Source of the DNA: Cornus controversa
Taxonomy: Eukaryota; Streptophyta; Magnoliopsida; Cornales; Cornaceae
Assembly (NCBI GenBank): GCA_026545225.1
Contig: CM048849.1
Location: 32,126,336 to 32,190,335 of the forward strand
Direction of reading: 5' to 3'
Length of the DNA: 64,000 nt
Shown: positions 14,001 through 26,000 of the stretch, in pieces
How the letters are laid out: each line of letters begins with the position of its first letter
Numbering within the stretch: position 1 is the stretch's first letter
Translations under genes and position numbers: made by a program
Notes under the pieces: model-generated
Told to the model about the DNA's origin: nothing
The model's input: only the letters and a program-made list of their open reading frames with translations
Database searches by the model: none

Positions 14001-17000
14001 TCGTCATTTTATTATTTAAAAAAATTGTTTCCTTCTTTATTTTCTGTTGTTGATGTTTCTCAATTTTAATTTGAAACTTGTGAACTTGCTAAACATCATC
14101 GGGTACCTTTTCCATTAAGTATTAATAAAAGTGTCATTCCTTTTGCTCTTGTTCATAGAGATGTTTGGAGCCCTTCTCATGTGACTAATCTTTCAGGTTC
14201 TAAATGTTTTGTCACATTCATTGATGACTACTCCCGAGTTACTTGGGTTTAAAGAAAAAAAGTGAAGTTTTCTATATTTTTAAGTCCTTTCATCAAATGA
14301 TCCATACACAGTACAATTCAAACTTAAAAATCTTCAGCTCTAATAATGGGGGTGAATACATTTATTATGGTCTCAAGTCCTATTTTTCTGATCATGGCAT
14401 TATCCATCAAACTTCTTGCACCGATACCCCTCAACAGAATGGAGTAGCCGAACCAAAAAATCACCATCTTTTCGAAGTATCCCGTTCTCTGCTTCTATCC
14501 ATGACAATACCAAAGTCATATTGGGGGGAGGTTGTTCTCACGACAGCCTATTTGATCAATCGAATGCCTTCCAGAGTTCTTCAATACCAAACTCCGCTTC
14601 AGGTCTTCACTACTTCTTACTCGCCATCTACTGTTAATCATCTTCTTCCTCGAGTCTTTGGTTGTATAAGCTTTATTCATATTCATCACAGTGGTAAGCA
14701 TGACCCTCGTTCCCTCAAATGCATTTTTCTCGGTTATTCTGCTACTCAGAAGGGTTACAAGTGTAATCACCCTTCGTCAAAAAAATTCTTTGTATCTATG
14801 AATGTTACTTTTAATGAGGAACAAACTTATTTTTCTAGTCTTGCTTCTACAATTTCTCTTTAGGGGGAGACCTTGAGTAGTGAAGAAAGTCTTATATTGT
14901 GCCTATGTTTGAATTGGAGAGTGAAAATGAAAAAAATTAAAAAACAGAAGGCGGTTCTTTGACTCTCCCTATGAAAGGTCATCATATATCTCCATTTGAG
15001 CAAGTATATCTACGAAGAGAAAAGGTACCTCTCAAGCAAAATGATCAGTCTGACCTGATAACAGGTAATCCTGAGGTAGAGTCTGTTGAATCTTCATTCT
15101 CTTTTGCTGATAATAGTTCTGTAGATCCTAATGCTCCAGATGATTCTAATGTTTTTAATGACTTAAAATTGCCTATTGCCTTGAGAAAATCACATCGTAC
15201 TTGTCAATCAAAATATAAATATCCTATTTCAAGTTTTATGTCTTCCCATCGTCTCTCACCATCCTTTAAAGCTTTTGCCCATCAGTTGTCTTCTGTATCT
15301 ATTCCTAAAAAATTACAGGATGCACTTGACAATCCAAGGTGGAAAGAGGCAATGGTTAAGGAATTGAGAGCTCTCCGAAAAAACTCTACGTGGGAGTTAG
15401 TGGAGTTGCCGAAAGGGAAGAAAACTGTTGGCTACAAATGGGTGTTTACCATAAAGCATAAGGCAGATGGGTCAATTGACCGATACAAGGCAAGATTGGT
15501 GGCAAAGGGCTATACTCAAAAATATGGCATTAACTATCAAGAAACATTTGCTCCAGTTATGAAGATGAACACTATTCAAGTTCTTTTATCTTTAGCAGCT
15601 AACCTGGAGTGGACTCTCCAACAGTTTAATATGAAGAATGCTTTCCTCCATGGCAATCCAGGTATTTATCAAAAAAAAAATGGACATTCCTCTAAGTAGT
15701 GATGATAGTACCAATAAAGGGAAAGTATGCAGACTAAGGAAATCATTATATGGCCTGAAACAGTCTCCTAGAGCATGGTTTGGTAGATTTGCACAAGGTA
15801 TGCAAAAGTATGGATATCGTCCTAGTCAAGCAGATCATACGTTATTCCTTCGACACTCTCAGGGGGGTAGAATTACAGTCGTTATTGTCTATGTAGATGA
15901 TATCATCATGACCGGGGATGATATTGAGGAGATTAGGAGACTAAAGGTACATTTGGCGAAGGAATTTGAAATTAAAGACTTGGTTGTCCTGCGGTATTTT
16001 CTAGGTATTGAAGTGGCTCGTTCAAAGTAGGGAATCTTTGTTTCACAGAGAAAGTATGTACTTGATCTTTTAACTGAGACAGGGATGTGAGCCTGCAAGC
16101 CTGTGGATACTCCTATCGAACAAAATCATAGATTGGGTAAACAGACTAATGATACACCTATTGACAGAAAGACATATCAGAGGTTGGTTAGAAAACTAAT
16201 ATATTTGACTCATACATGACCAGATATAGCCAATGCAGTGAGCGTTGTCAGGCAGTTCATGCACGAGCCAAGTGAAGTTCATATGCAGGCAGCAGAAAGG
16301 ATACTCAAATACTTGAAATCAACACCTAGTAAGGGCCTTTTGTTTTCGAAACATGATCACTCTGCAGTAGAGGCCTATACAGATGCCGAATGGGCGGGTT
16401 CTATTTCGGATCGAAGATCAACTACAAGATATTGCCCATTTGTGGGTGGCAATCTAGTTACTTGGCGGAGTAAGAGGCAATTGGTTATGGCCAGGTCTAG
16501 TGCCGAGGGTAAATTCAGAGCTATGGCCCACAGTGTGTGTGAATTATTATGATTAAAGATCCTATCGGGAGAATTGAGGATTGCTTGTCAAAGTCCCATG
16601 AAGCCATATTGTGATAATAAGGTAGCCATTAGCATTGCTCATAATTCTGTGCAATATGATCGAACTAAATGTTGAGACTGACAGACACTTTATCAAAGAG
16701 AAGTTAACAGAAGGTGTGATTTGCACTCCCTATATGAGGACTAAGGATCAACTTGCTGATATTTTGACTAAGGGAGTCTCTAGCAAAGTGTTCAATTCTG
16801 CTCTTGCCAAGCTTAGAATCCAAGACATCTATTCTCCAAGTTGAGGGGGAGTATTGACATATATTGATAATTAGTTGTACATGTGCTGATTATGTTAGGT
16901 GTTGATTATGTGTAATTAGCATAGTTATAGGAGTTGATTATTAGCATTTAATTTCTTTCCTTCTTTGTAATTATTTGTGTACTATTTAAATCCTCCTCAC

Positions 17001-20000
17001 AGAGAAGAATAAACACAGAGAATTATTCCTATTCCTTTATCTCCAGAGAAATCCTAATTTTCCTCTATAACACCATATATAAAGTTGTGCCTAAAATCAT
17101 GGCTAACAAACTAAGGTCTGTTCTTCACTATCTTGTTTTCATAGAGCAATCAGCTTTCATTAGGGTAGAAAATCAAGGGAAACATCATCTTAGCCTATGA
17201 TTTACTGAAAGGTTTCAATAACAAGAAAAGAAATACTAGTATGGCCTTGAAAGTGGACTTGAAGAAGGCCTATGATTCAATCTCATGAACTTCCATTTCA
17301 AGATCTTAAATTGGTATGAGTTTGGTGATCATTGGATTGGCTGGGTGAGAGAATGTGTTACCTCTGTGAAGTTTCTCTGATGGTTAATGGTGTTCCATCA
17401 AGATACTTTGATGCTGGTAGAGGGGTATTAGGCAGGGGTATCCACTTTCTCCCTTCTTATTCACTTTAATTACAGAGTAATTCTGTACTATGATGCCTGG
17501 GAAGGTGAACAGAGGATCCTATCATCTATGCAAACCTGTTTCTAAGGTGGGAATGCAGATTTCTCATTTGGTTCAAGCTCACTTTGGAACATCAAAGGTG
17601 CTTGGTGATATTTTCAAACAATTTTACAGCCTTTCTGGCCTCATGGTTAGCAGTGACAAGAGTACAATATTCTTTTCTAAAGCTGTGAGGAGAAAGAAAA
17701 TTTCTGAGGGCATTGCGTTTCAGAGATGGGGATCTACCAATGGACTATTTGGGGATGCCAATGGTGGACAAAAGTTTAGATATCTCATTACCAGATTCTA
17801 TTGATAAAGTTACTGCTAGACTTACTTCCTGGAATGGAGTTAACTTGTCTCTGGCTAGTAGATTGGAGCTATTTAGATCTGTTATCACTTCCTTTATTAT
17901 TGGACTGTTGTGTTTAAACTCCCTACTGCAGTTGGAAAGCTCATAGAGAGGAAAAAGAAGGAATTTTTATGGGGGTTCTTTTGTGGAGAGGAAAAAACTT
18001 TATTTTCTTAACTGAAATAAGGTCACTCTTCTAAGGTTAGAAGAGGGACTTGGTCTTAGTAGACCAGCGAATATTGATTTTCTTGCTAAGTGTCAGTTGA
18101 CTTAGGTTTTTATTCAAAGGAAAGATGGCCTTTGGGTAGATTGATTCTGGAATAAATATGCTGGAAGACCTAATTTCTGTAATTGTATGGCCAAACAAAG
18201 TGATCCTGCTATTTGGAGAAGTATGCTGATTCTAGAGTGTTCATGTTGCAAAATCTGGACTTCAAAATTGGAGATAGTAGCAGGTTATCTTTGTTTCTTG
18301 ATCCCTGGTATAGTTGACAAAACCTATCGCGGGAACTTTTTTTTTTTTTTTTTTTTATAAGTAAATTTCATTAAAAGCACTCAAGAGGGGACTGTGCCTG
18401 AGGATATACAAAAAGCCTTATAGATATCAACCAACCATATACCCTATAATCTCAAACTATCAACAAAATCAAGAAGATTCCCCATGGATTTACAGTTCCA
18501 CCCCCATTAACCCAAAAATACAAAGAATTCAAAATAGAGTATTTCAGTGCTGGGATAAGAGTCTCCTCCCCCCATCAAAGAATCCTATTCCCTTCCCTCC
18601 ACAAAGTCCACCACAAGCACAACGGGGCAACCCTCCAGGCATCTCTAACTTGTTGAGTCACTCTAGACCCTCTCCAAGCCTCAAGCAAGCTCAACGTGTA
18701 ATCCGGTAAACCCCAATGGACGCCAAAAATAGCTAGAAACATGGCCCACACATCCCTTGCCACCATATAATGCAGTAGAAGGTGATTCACTGTCTCCTCG
18801 TCCCTCTTGCACATACAGCACCAATTCACCACAATAACACACCTCTTCCTTAGGTTGTCAATCGTCAGAATTCTCCCATAAGCTACTGACCACCTAAAAA
18901 AAGCCATCTTTTAAATTTCTAAAAATCTGATGTCATATTTAAGCTTTCTCTACCACATAGTTGGAAATTGATTAGAAACCATTCATACAACTTTATGATT
19001 GATCTGAGAGTATGGAGCTTCATTGATTTCAACATGTCAACCAGATTTCATCATCAAATTTGTTCATCAACAGTGTTCTTCAAAAGAGTAAAGAATCACT
19101 ACAAAGGGAGCAAATTGTTTGCGAAACAAGCGTGCTCTATGTCAGCAATCCGTTTGCGAGATCGTAGGAGTGAGTCTAAAGTTTGAGCAACTGGACTCGG
19201 TGTTCGAGTTGGTAACTAGGAGTAAGCCATAAAAAGTCAGCAACTAGTATGAGTGGCAATTCGTGTTCCTGTGTCATGTTCGTGTCGATTTATAAATATT
19301 CTGTTAAACAGCTCAACCCTAACCCGGCTCATTTAATAATCATGTCAAAGACGCTCAACACTAACCCAACCCATTTATTAAACTTGTTACACTTTATTAA
19401 ACGTATTACACGTATCGACCCGTGTAACCCGTTTAATAAACATGTTGATGCAAATCAGATAGCTGATGAGCGTGGGACCGGTTTGGGAAATTTTATTAGG
19501 TGTTAAGACGGATTTGGATTGCTTTGATTTTTGGTAATTAGTAATTTTTAGTAACTAGGTTTCTTACCTTATTTATAGAGAAACTTTATTATTTTTTACA
19601 GTTTCTTTATGCTGCTAGCTTTCCTTTTGTTTTTAGGTTTTCTTGTGCTATTAGGATTAGGATTTCAACAAGTTTTCTTTTATTTTTAGGTTTCTTGTGT
19701 TGTTAGGATTAGGACTTCTCTATTATAAATACATGTACTGCAGAGGACAGATCACACATTCAATTATCAATACAAAATCAAATTTCTCTACAACTTTTGT
19801 TTGCGTTTATCTTAACTTTGTGGATTCAAAGTTATCCTTGTTCGTGCGCGAACAATTTCATAGCTTCCGCTTCGTTAGTTGGTATCAGAGCCTTGATTTA
19901 CCCTGGTCTGATGGCACCAACCGCTCTGGCGACAAAGATTGTGGAGTGCAGGCCCTTTGGGCAGCCATGCAAGCTCGGGAACAACAATTTGGACGGATGG

Positions 20001-23000
20001 AACGCATGTTGCAGGATCTCCAACAAGCTGTCGCTGAACTTGGGATTGGTGGCAACCAGGCTCGTGAACCAGTTCGGGTTTGCACCGATGATGTTCCTCG
20101 CGGCCAACCGAACATGGGTTATGTTCCTGTACCTCCACGTAGGCCTCCAGCCTATTTGGAGTATTCCAGTGATGAAGAATTCAAGGGATTTGATTGGCGT
20201 AATCGTGGTAGACACGACAGAAACCGAAGGGACCCGGAAACTCATGACTATAAGATGAAGATGGATATACCCAGTTACAATGGACATCTTCACATCGAAG
20301 ATTTCCTTGACTGGCTTACTGATGTTGAACAGTTTTTTGAGTATACGAATATACCTGAAGAGAAGCAGGTTAAGCTTGTGACATACAAGCTTAAAGGGGG
20401 CGCTTCGGCTTGGTGGGAACAAATACAGACTAACCGGAGGAGGCAAGGGAAACAACCTGTCCAAACTTGGCACAAGATGAAGCAGTTATTAAGGACCAGA
20501 TTTCTGCCACCAGACTACGACCAAATGTTGTATGATCAACCCCAGAACTCCTGGCAGGGAAATCAATCTGTCAGTGAGTATACAGAGGAGTTTAACAGGT
20601 TGAGTTCACGCAACAATCTGTCAGAGACAGATAGCTAGCAGGTGGCAAGGGCCGCAAGGTATACTGGGGGGTTACGATTGGTGATCCAGGATCTTGTTAC
20701 CATGCACACAGTCTAGAATTTATTAGAAGCTACCAATCTGGCTTATAAGATTGAGGCGCGATTGGCACGACCACCCTTGCGTTATCAAGAGTCGAACAAA
20801 TCATACTTTGATTCTGCACATACTTCACAGAATAAAGAGAAACAAGTTGCCGCTTCGCAACAAACACAGCTGACCCAACAACAACGTTCCTCAAGTGCTG
20901 TTAGTGGTAGTAAGGGACAAGAACAACAACGTACGGGATCTGCTTTGAATAAGGGTAGGAACGATAACCCTTATGCGCATCCTAGGCTGGATAAATGTTT
21001 TCGTTACCAACAACATGGTCATCGCTCCAATAAGTGTCCTAACCGGAGACAAGTGAATGTAGTAGAGGCTGAAGATGGCGAGCTAGACGTCAATGAAGAT
21101 GAACCAAATTATGATACTCTAGATGAGTATGATGGTGCCGAATTTGCTGGATGTGACGATGGTGATCGCGTTAACTGTGTAGTTCAAAGGTTGTTGTTTG
21201 TGCCAAGGCAGAAACCGATAAACAACGACACAATATCTTTCGTACCAGATGCACAGTCAACCAGAAAGTTTGTGATGTGATTGTGGATAGTGGCAGCAGC
21301 GAGAATATTGTGTCAAAGGCCTTAGTCAAGAAGCTGCAATTAAAAACTGAGAAACATCCATCCCCTTACAACATTGAGTGGATCAAGAAGGGTGCCGAGA
21401 CTAAGGTGACTGAAATCTGTCGTATTCCGTTCTCTATTGGCAGGTACTACCAAGATGAGACAATTTGTGATGTGGTTGAGATGGACACATGTCATCTCTT
21501 ATTGGGGTGTCCTTGGCGATATGATGTTGATGCGACTCACAAAGGGAAAGACAACACATATCTATTTTGGTGGCATGACCAAAAGATTATGTTGGTACCT
21601 ATAGGCAAAGAGCCTCCCAAGGCTTCTAAAGTGGATGGGCGTTCTTTTCTTACTGTCCCCAAGGAGAGGAGCAGTTCATAGATGGAATGAAGGAGTCGGG
21701 CGAAGTTATGGCACTCGTGGTTAAGAATGAGGGGGCGAAAGAAGATTCATCCATTCCTGAAGTGCTGCGACCACTACTGGCAGAATTTCAAGATTTGATT
21801 CCAGAAGAGCTGCCAGATGGCCTGCCACCCATGCGGGTTATTCAACATCATATAGATTTGGTGCCTGGAGCGAGTTTACCAAATTTACCACATTATCGCA
21901 TGAGTCCGTCAGAGAGTGCAGAGTTACAGAGGCAAGTCGAAGAATTAGTTCGTAAGTGGATGATCAGAGAAAGTATAAGTCCTTGCGCAATTCCTGCTTT
22001 GATGACACCAAAGAAAGATGGTACTTGGCGGATGTGTGTTGACAGCCGCGCAATCAATAGAATTATAGTGAAATACAGGTTTCCAATTCCACAGTTACAT
22101 GATATGCTAGACATGTTGGAGGGTTCACAAGTCTTCTCCAAAATTGATTTGCAGAGTGGGTATCATCAGATTCGAATTAGACAGGGCAATGAGTGGAAAA
22201 CTGCCTTCAAAACGAAGGAGGGGCTATATGAGTGGTTAGTTATGCCATTCGGGCTGTCTAACGCGCCGAGTACATTCATGAGATTGATGAAACAGGTTTT
22301 GAAACCATTTATTGGCAGTTTTGTAGTTGTCTATTTCGACGATATTTTGATTTACAGTCGTAGTAAAGCAGAACATATGGAGCATCTGCGGGAAGTCTTG
22401 CAAGTTTTACGTGCCAACAAGTTATATGTCAACTTAAAGAAGTGTTGTTTTCTTACAGACAAATTGCTATTTTTGGGGTTTGTTGTAGGAGCTGACGGTA
22501 TTCGAGTTGATGAAGAAAAGGTTCGTGTTGTCCGAGATTGGCCTACACCAAGGACTGTAAATCATGTTCGCAGTTTTCATGGATTAGCGACCTTTTACCG
22601 CAGGTTCATCAGAAATTTCAGTAGCATTGTGGCTCCCATTACCGAGTGTATGAAGAAGGGGAAATTCCAGTGGGGTCATGAGCAGGAGGTGGCCTTTGCT
22701 ATGATTAAAGAGAAGTTGTCTACTGCTCCAGTGCTAGCTTTTCCAAGTTTTGAGAAGGTGTTTGAAGTCGAGTGTGATGCTTCTGTCATGGGCATAGGGC
22801 TGTAATTTCTCAAGAGGGCAAACCAGTTGAATTTTTCAGTGAGAAGCTTAGTGAGGCAAGACAAAAATGGACCATATATAAACTGGAATTCTATGCTGTG
22901 ATTCGCGCCCTGAAGCATTGGGAACATTATTTAATTCAGAGGGAGTTCGTGATGTACAGTGATCATCAAGCCCTGAAATTTATAAACACGCAGAACAACT

Positions 23001-26000
23001 TGAACCGCATGCATGCTAGGTGGATTTCTTTTCTGCAAAAATTTACCTTTGTGCTGAAACATAAGTCGGGGCAGCAGAATAAAGTTGTTAATGCGTTGAG
23101 TCGTTGAGCTACTTTATTGACAACCTTGAGTTCTGAGGTTGTTGGTTTTGATTGCTTGAAGGAGTTGTATGAGACTGATGAGGATTTTCAGGCAATTTGG
23201 GTCAAGTGCAATTCACAGCAACCTGCAGCAGAATTCCATATTCAAGATGGTTATTTGTTTCGCGAAAACCAGCTTTGTATTCCAAAATCATCTCTACGAG
23301 AACAGATCATTCGTGAGCTGCATAGTAGTGGTTTGGGTGGACACTTAGGCCAAGATAAGACAATTGCACTTGCAGAGGAGCGTTATTACTGGCCACAATT
23401 GAAGCGAGATGTTAGCAGATTTGTGCAGAGGCGTCCAATGTGCCAAACAGCTAAGGGTCAGGCGCAAAATACTGGGTTGTATATTCCACTGCCCATACCA
23501 AAAAATATTTGGGAGGATTTGACTATGGATTTTGTGCTGGGACTTCCACGGACACAAAGAGCTATGGATTATGTTTTTGTAGTTGTTGATAGGTTTTCAA
23601 AATGGCCCATTTTATTCCATGTCGGAAAAACTCGAATGCGACCCATGTGGCTAATCTGTTCTTTCAAGAAATTGTGCGTTTGCATGGAGTCCTGAAGTCA
23701 CTTACTTTAGATCGAAATGTCAAGTTCCTTAGCCACTTTTGGAGGACTTTGTGGAAGAAATTTAATACTTCTTTGAAGTACAGCAACACTAGTTATCCAC
23801 AAACAGATGGGCAGACGGAAGTGGTGAACAGAACATTGGGAAATATGGTTCGGTGTATTTCTGGTGATAAACCGAAACAATGGGATTCAGCTCTTCCTCA
23901 GATTGAGTTTGCTTTCAACAGCATGTTAAATAGGTCCACTAGAAAGACGCCGTTTGAGATTGTCTATACCAAAGCACCGAAGCATGCCTTAGATTTGGTT
24001 CCATTGCCCAAGCTTCCAGGAGTGAGCATTGCAGCAGAAAACATGGCTGAGAGGGTACAGAAAATTCAAGCCGAGGTCAAGCACAATCTAGAACAGTCCA
24101 ATGCCAAGTATAGGCTGCAGCCGATAAGCATCGACGAGCCAAAGTGTTCAACGTAGGTGACTTAGTGATGGTGCACTTGCGCAAGACCAAATTTCCAATG
24201 GGAAAGTATGGAAAGCTAACAAAGAGAAAATATGGGCCGTGTCGCATCACACGGAAAATTAATAACAATGCGTATGTGGTGGAGCTTCCTGATGATATGT
24301 CCATTTCTAATACTTTCAATGTGGCAGACTTGTTCGAGTATCATCCTCCTGATGAGTTGCTTTATCCGCAGTCCAACTCGAGGACGAGTTCTTCTGAAGT
24401 GGAGGGGATTGATGCAGAACAGATAGCTAATGAGCGTGGGACTCGTTTGGGGAATTTTATTAGGTGTTAAAACGGATTTGGATTGCTTTAATTTTTGGTA
24501 ATTAGTAATTTTTAGAAACTAGGTTTCTTGCCTTATTTATAGAGAAACTTTATTATTTTTGGCAATTTCTTTATGCTGCTAACTTTCCTTTTGTTTTGAG
24601 GTTTCCTTGTGCTATTACCCTTTTATTTTTAGGTTTCTTGTACTGTTAGGATTAGGACTTCTCTATTATAAATACATGTACTGCAGAGGGGCAGATCACA
24701 CATTCAATTATCAATGCATAATCAGATTTCTCTGCAACTTTTGTTTGTGTTTATCTTAACTTTGTGAATTCAAAGTTACCCTTGTTCGTACACGAACAAT
24801 TTCATAGCTACCGCTTCGTCACATGTCCTGTAATGGCACGACTCGTTTAATAACCTTTTTAATCCGTTTAACTTATATGATATGAGTTTCTCCACCCCCT
24901 AAATATCTCTCTAAAGATCATATAAAAAATAAAGTACATATCTATATATAAACCCTAAAATCAAACTATATTATAAATTTTGTATCTATATATAAACTCC
25001 AAAACATACTAAGGAACTGGGAAAATACCATAGCAATCTCATCCTTGCATTTTACGCCTACATCTATCTTGTAAAGAAACAAATAAATTACAAACAATTG
25101 CAATATATATAACTATGTATATATAAGTTTGAGTAAAACCAGAGTATATCAATAACTCATGTCGTAATCATGTTGCGCGTTAAACAGCTTAGACCCAAAC
25201 CCAACACAATTTTGCGTGTCATGTTCGTGTCAACCCGTTTATTAAACGTATTGATTTACCTCAAACCTAAACTCACTTAACCCGTGTTGTGTTCGTGTTG
25301 TATCGTGTCCAATTTTGCCACCCCTAGCAACTAGGTCTTGGCAAAATGGTCTGGGTATATATCACATAAAAATATGGTGTGTTCTTTCCTTTACTTGCTT
25401 CACTTTATTGTTTATTTGATTGGTGTGGACTTAATTGTTAACCAGCTTGGAAATTTAATCAATCAAAAAAATTGAGCAAGAAAACCTGTCCCCCCCCCCC
25501 CCCCCCCCACCCACCACTCTCTCTCGGTCTATAGGAACATCATATTACACTAAATTAACTAACTACTTCTGCAAGGCACAATTCACACTTTGACGTCAAA
25601 GCTTACACTTTAGCTCCTGGTTAAAGCTTGAATTCCATCTTTGCCCATGACCAATAGGTAACTAACTTGATACTATCTAAATTTTAACATTCTAGCTAAA
25701 CTAAAAATAAAAAACAAAATTACAAGCTCTAGTTTTTATCCACAAAATATGTCAAGCTAAGTCCTATTCACCTAACAATATTTTCAAGAGATTCGAGCAA
25801 GGTAGAAATGCTATGTATATAATTTTATGTTGTCAAATTTTAGACCAAGTGTTAATCAGTCTTTCATTAAGAACTTCAAGTTCAAGGTTCAAACCACCAA
25901 GGAAGTTAAGTTGTTGGCTGGTGTAACCAATGAATCCACTCTTGTAAGCTCTATGGACTAACCACCGACGGTAGACTGACGGCCACGAACACAAGTTTAA

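Larger units (their letters stand above)
12017..17072 (+). mobile_element. Ty1/copia LTR retrotransposon, nonfunctional
   Basis: The element has LTRs at 12017-12267 and 16852-17072, a primer-binding site at 12268, and gag, protease, integrase, reverse transcriptase and RNase H in copia order, then a polypurine tract. Integrase before reverse transcriptase defines copia. At least four frameshifts and several nonsense codons occur. It interrupts the L1 reverse transcriptase. No clean 5-bp target duplication was seen; the LTR 3' limit is set from the TGTTG...TAACA ends and may be off by a few bases. Confidence 0.88.
9344..18336 (+). mobile_element. Degraded L1 LINE, split by a copia element
   Basis: L1 parts occur in order on the plus strand: ORF1 with a DUF4283-like domain (9349-10090), endonuclease (about 10660-11120), reverse transcriptase start (11500-12016), then after the copia insertion the rest of the reverse transcriptase (17073-18336). 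The frame runs from a DFRPI motif at about 11998 into NTIYKV just after 17072, so the two halves join across the copia. The L1 is about 3.9 kb without it. Many stops and shifts show an old dead copy in SurE intron 3, antisense to the gene. Confidence 0.82.
19446..24821 (+). mobile_element. Ty3/gypsy LTR retrotransposon, nonfunctional
   Basis: LTRs lie at 19446-19877 and 24410-24821, flanked by CATGT at 19441-19445 and 24822-24826. Order is primer site, gag, protease, reverse transcriptase, RNase H, integrase, then polypurine tract; integrase after RNase H defines gypsy. Nonsense codons and at least four single-base shifts kill the polyprotein. It inserted into the hAT element above. The lineage within gypsy was not settled; the C-terminal integrase tail suggests a chromovirus-type element. 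Confidence 0.92.
19248..25326. mobile_element. Nonautonomous hAT element (0.7 kb) split by a gypsy retrotransposon
   Basis: The left end TATGAGTGGCAA matches the reverse complement of the right end, TAGGGGTGGCAA. Both flanks carry GCAACTAG exactly (19240-19247 and 25327-25334), an 8-bp hAT duplication. Removing the gypsy element and one copy of its 5-bp duplication leaves 698 bp. Subterminal DNA is rich in CGTGT/AACCCG/GTTTAATAAAC phrases. It has no transposase. The 36168 fragment shares its end. Confidence 0.86.

Noticed and set aside
12012..17077. A 5-bp target duplication for the copia element
   Set aside because: TTTTT on the left and CCATA on the right do not match, and shifting the borders by a few bases does not give a convincing pair.
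19697..19877. Gypsy gag start inside the 5' LTR
   Set aside because: The frame is open by chance through the LTR and primer site; gag coding begins after the primer-binding site.
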